Assembly: GCF_900537075.1 (NCBI RefSeq)
Contig: NZ_UNRA01000003.1
Location: 349,082-413,081 of the forward strand
DNA length: 64,000 bases
Direction: 5' to 3'
DNA from: Tropicibacter sp. Alg240-R139
Lineage (GTDB): Bacteria; Pseudomonadota; Alphaproteobacteria; Rhodobacterales; Rhodobacteraceae
Positions 63,303 through 64,000 of this stretch are shown piece by piece. The notes beneath the pieces were generated by a model. It searched no databases, had not been told where the DNA came from, and worked only from the letters and a program-made list of their open reading frames with translations. Made by a program: the position numbers and the translations under genes. Numbering within the stretch: position 1 is the stretch's first letter; each line of letters begins with the position of its first letter.

Positions 63303-64000
63303 ATGACCTTAAACACATCTCGTCGTGGTTTTCTGAAAGGGGCCGCTGCTGCCTCGGCCGTTTTGCTCGTCGGAGCGCGCCCAGACGGAGCCCTGGCTGC
63401 GGGTTCTTCAAATGGCGCTAAGCTGAACCCCTTCGTCAAAATTGATGCGGATGGCACTGTGACGGCCATCGTTAAGCATTTCGAAAAAGGTCAGGGGCCA
63501 GCAACCGGCCTGACCACTTTGATTGCCGAAGAGCTGGGCATTTCGATGGAAGATATCGCCTATGAATTCGCGCCTTCTGATCCCGGCACGTACAACAACC
63601 TGCTGTTTGGTCCAGTGCAGGGCACTGGTGGATCGACGGCAATGGCGAACTCATACATGCAGTATCGCCAAGCAGGTGCCGCTGCGCGCGAAATGTTGGT
63701 TCAAGTCGCTGCGAGTGAATGGGGCGTCGATGCCAGCACTCTGGATATCGTGGATGGGCAGGTGACGGATGGCTCAAAGCGAGCCCCGTTGGCAAAGTTT
63801 GTTGCGGCTGCGTCGCAGCTGCCCGCGCCGGAGAACCCACGGCTCAAGGATCCGTCGGAATTCCGTCTGATCGGCAATGCCAAGGTGCAACGCAAGGATA
63901 CGCCGCCCAAGATTAACGGAACGGCAAAATATGCGATGGACCTGCATCTGGACAATCAGATGGTCGCTGCGGTCCTGCGAAGCCCACGCAAAGGTGCGCT
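63303..64000 (+). CDS. Molybdopterin-binding large subunit, IorB-like, Tat-exported (truncated by window end)
   Basis: At least 232 residues are present; it continues past the window. The N-terminus has a twin-arginine signal, TSRRGFLKGAAAASAVLLVGA, which predicts export of the assembled enzyme to the periplasm. Then LNPFVKIDADGTVTAIVKHFEKGQGPATGLTTLIAEELG and FGPVQGTGGSTAMANSYMQYRQAGAAAREMLVQVAA are typical of the isoquinoline 1-oxidoreductase beta group, which hydroxylate or oxidise N-heterocycles or aldehydes. No FAD subunit is expected for this two-subunit type, as electrons usually pass to a cytochrome. Confidence 0.87.
   Translation, partial: MTLNTSRRGFLKGAAAASAVLLVGARPDGALAAGSSNGAKLNPFVKIDADGTVTAIVKHFEKGQGPATGLTTLIAEELGISMEDIAYEFAPSDPGTYNNLLFGPVQGTGGSTAMANSYMQYRQAGAAAREMLVQVAASEWGVDASTLDIVDGQVTDGSKRAPLAKFVAAASQLPAPENPRLKDPSEFRLIGNAKVQRKDTPPKINGTAKYAMDLHLDNQMVAAVLRSPRKGA

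Overview
The window is a chromosomal segment of a marine alphaproteobacterium, most likely a Rhodobacterales (Roseobacter-group) species. This is inferred from the moderately high GC content, the FlaF/FlbT-type flagellar locus, the alphaproteobacterial form of SerC, two polyamine ABC systems and the style of gene packing (many 4-bp stop/start overlaps). No rRNA, tRNA, CRISPR array, insertion sequence or prophage is visible.

Layout. 0-10 kb: the 5' end of asd, an MFS permease, a DUF3095 cyclase-like protein, an HpcH/HpaI aldolase with a MarR regulator, then a small putative catabolic cluster (a DapA-superfamily lyase translationally coupled to an orphan CoxL-type molybdenum hydroxylase subunit, divergent from aspartate dehydrogenase plus a LysR regulator) and a Cys/Met-metabolism PLP enzyme. 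10-20 kb: a PlsC-type acyltransferase, the threonine-degradation operon kbl-tdh, a metallophosphatase, and the complete phosphoserine pathway (serC-serA divergent from serB). 19-28 kb: ArsR/SRPBCC/YCII operon, asparaginase, IalB, small membrane and secreted proteins, rlmN, LOG protein, a threonine-dehydratase-like enzyme and dapD. 28.6-35.4 kb: an accessory block lying between dapD and dapE, with a YHYH protein, two choice-of-anchor-L/Hint proteins, a third protein with a degenerate Hint domain, and a glutamate-receptor-like ion channel. 35.6-43 kb: dapE, GNAT, DUF2064, RNase R, DUF1801, GST, a WYL regulator and a lytic transglycosylase.

43-55 kb is a polyamine block: a PotABCD-like operon, a class III aminotransferase and a GntR regulator on the minus strand, divergent from potFGHI. 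Uptake is thus paired with the first catabolic transamination and a local regulator. 55-61.5 kb is part of a flagellar locus (fliK-flgD; flgJ-like, flgN-like, flagellin, flaF, flbT, DUF1217). 61.6-64 kb holds an AraC regulator followed by the two-subunit molybdenum hydroxylase iorAB-like genes; the second runs off the window.

The most interesting observations are: (i) four copies of one motif, AACA(T/A)ATCGNGCCAA, in two tandem pairs each spaced exactly 21 bp, one pair upstream of the AraC gene and one pair (inverted) upstream of iorA, which suggests the operators of a self-contained regulon; (ii) the receptor-channel whose pore aligns without gaps to K+ channels but whose TVGYG filter is replaced by NGGFE, encoded next to Hint-domain proteins; (iii) a Hint domain that has lost its catalytic Cys and His; (iv) a threonine dehydrogenase lacking all four structural-zinc cysteines; (v) an orphan molybdenum hydroxylase with an internal deletion; and (vi) a three-part repeated element in two convergent intergenic regions.
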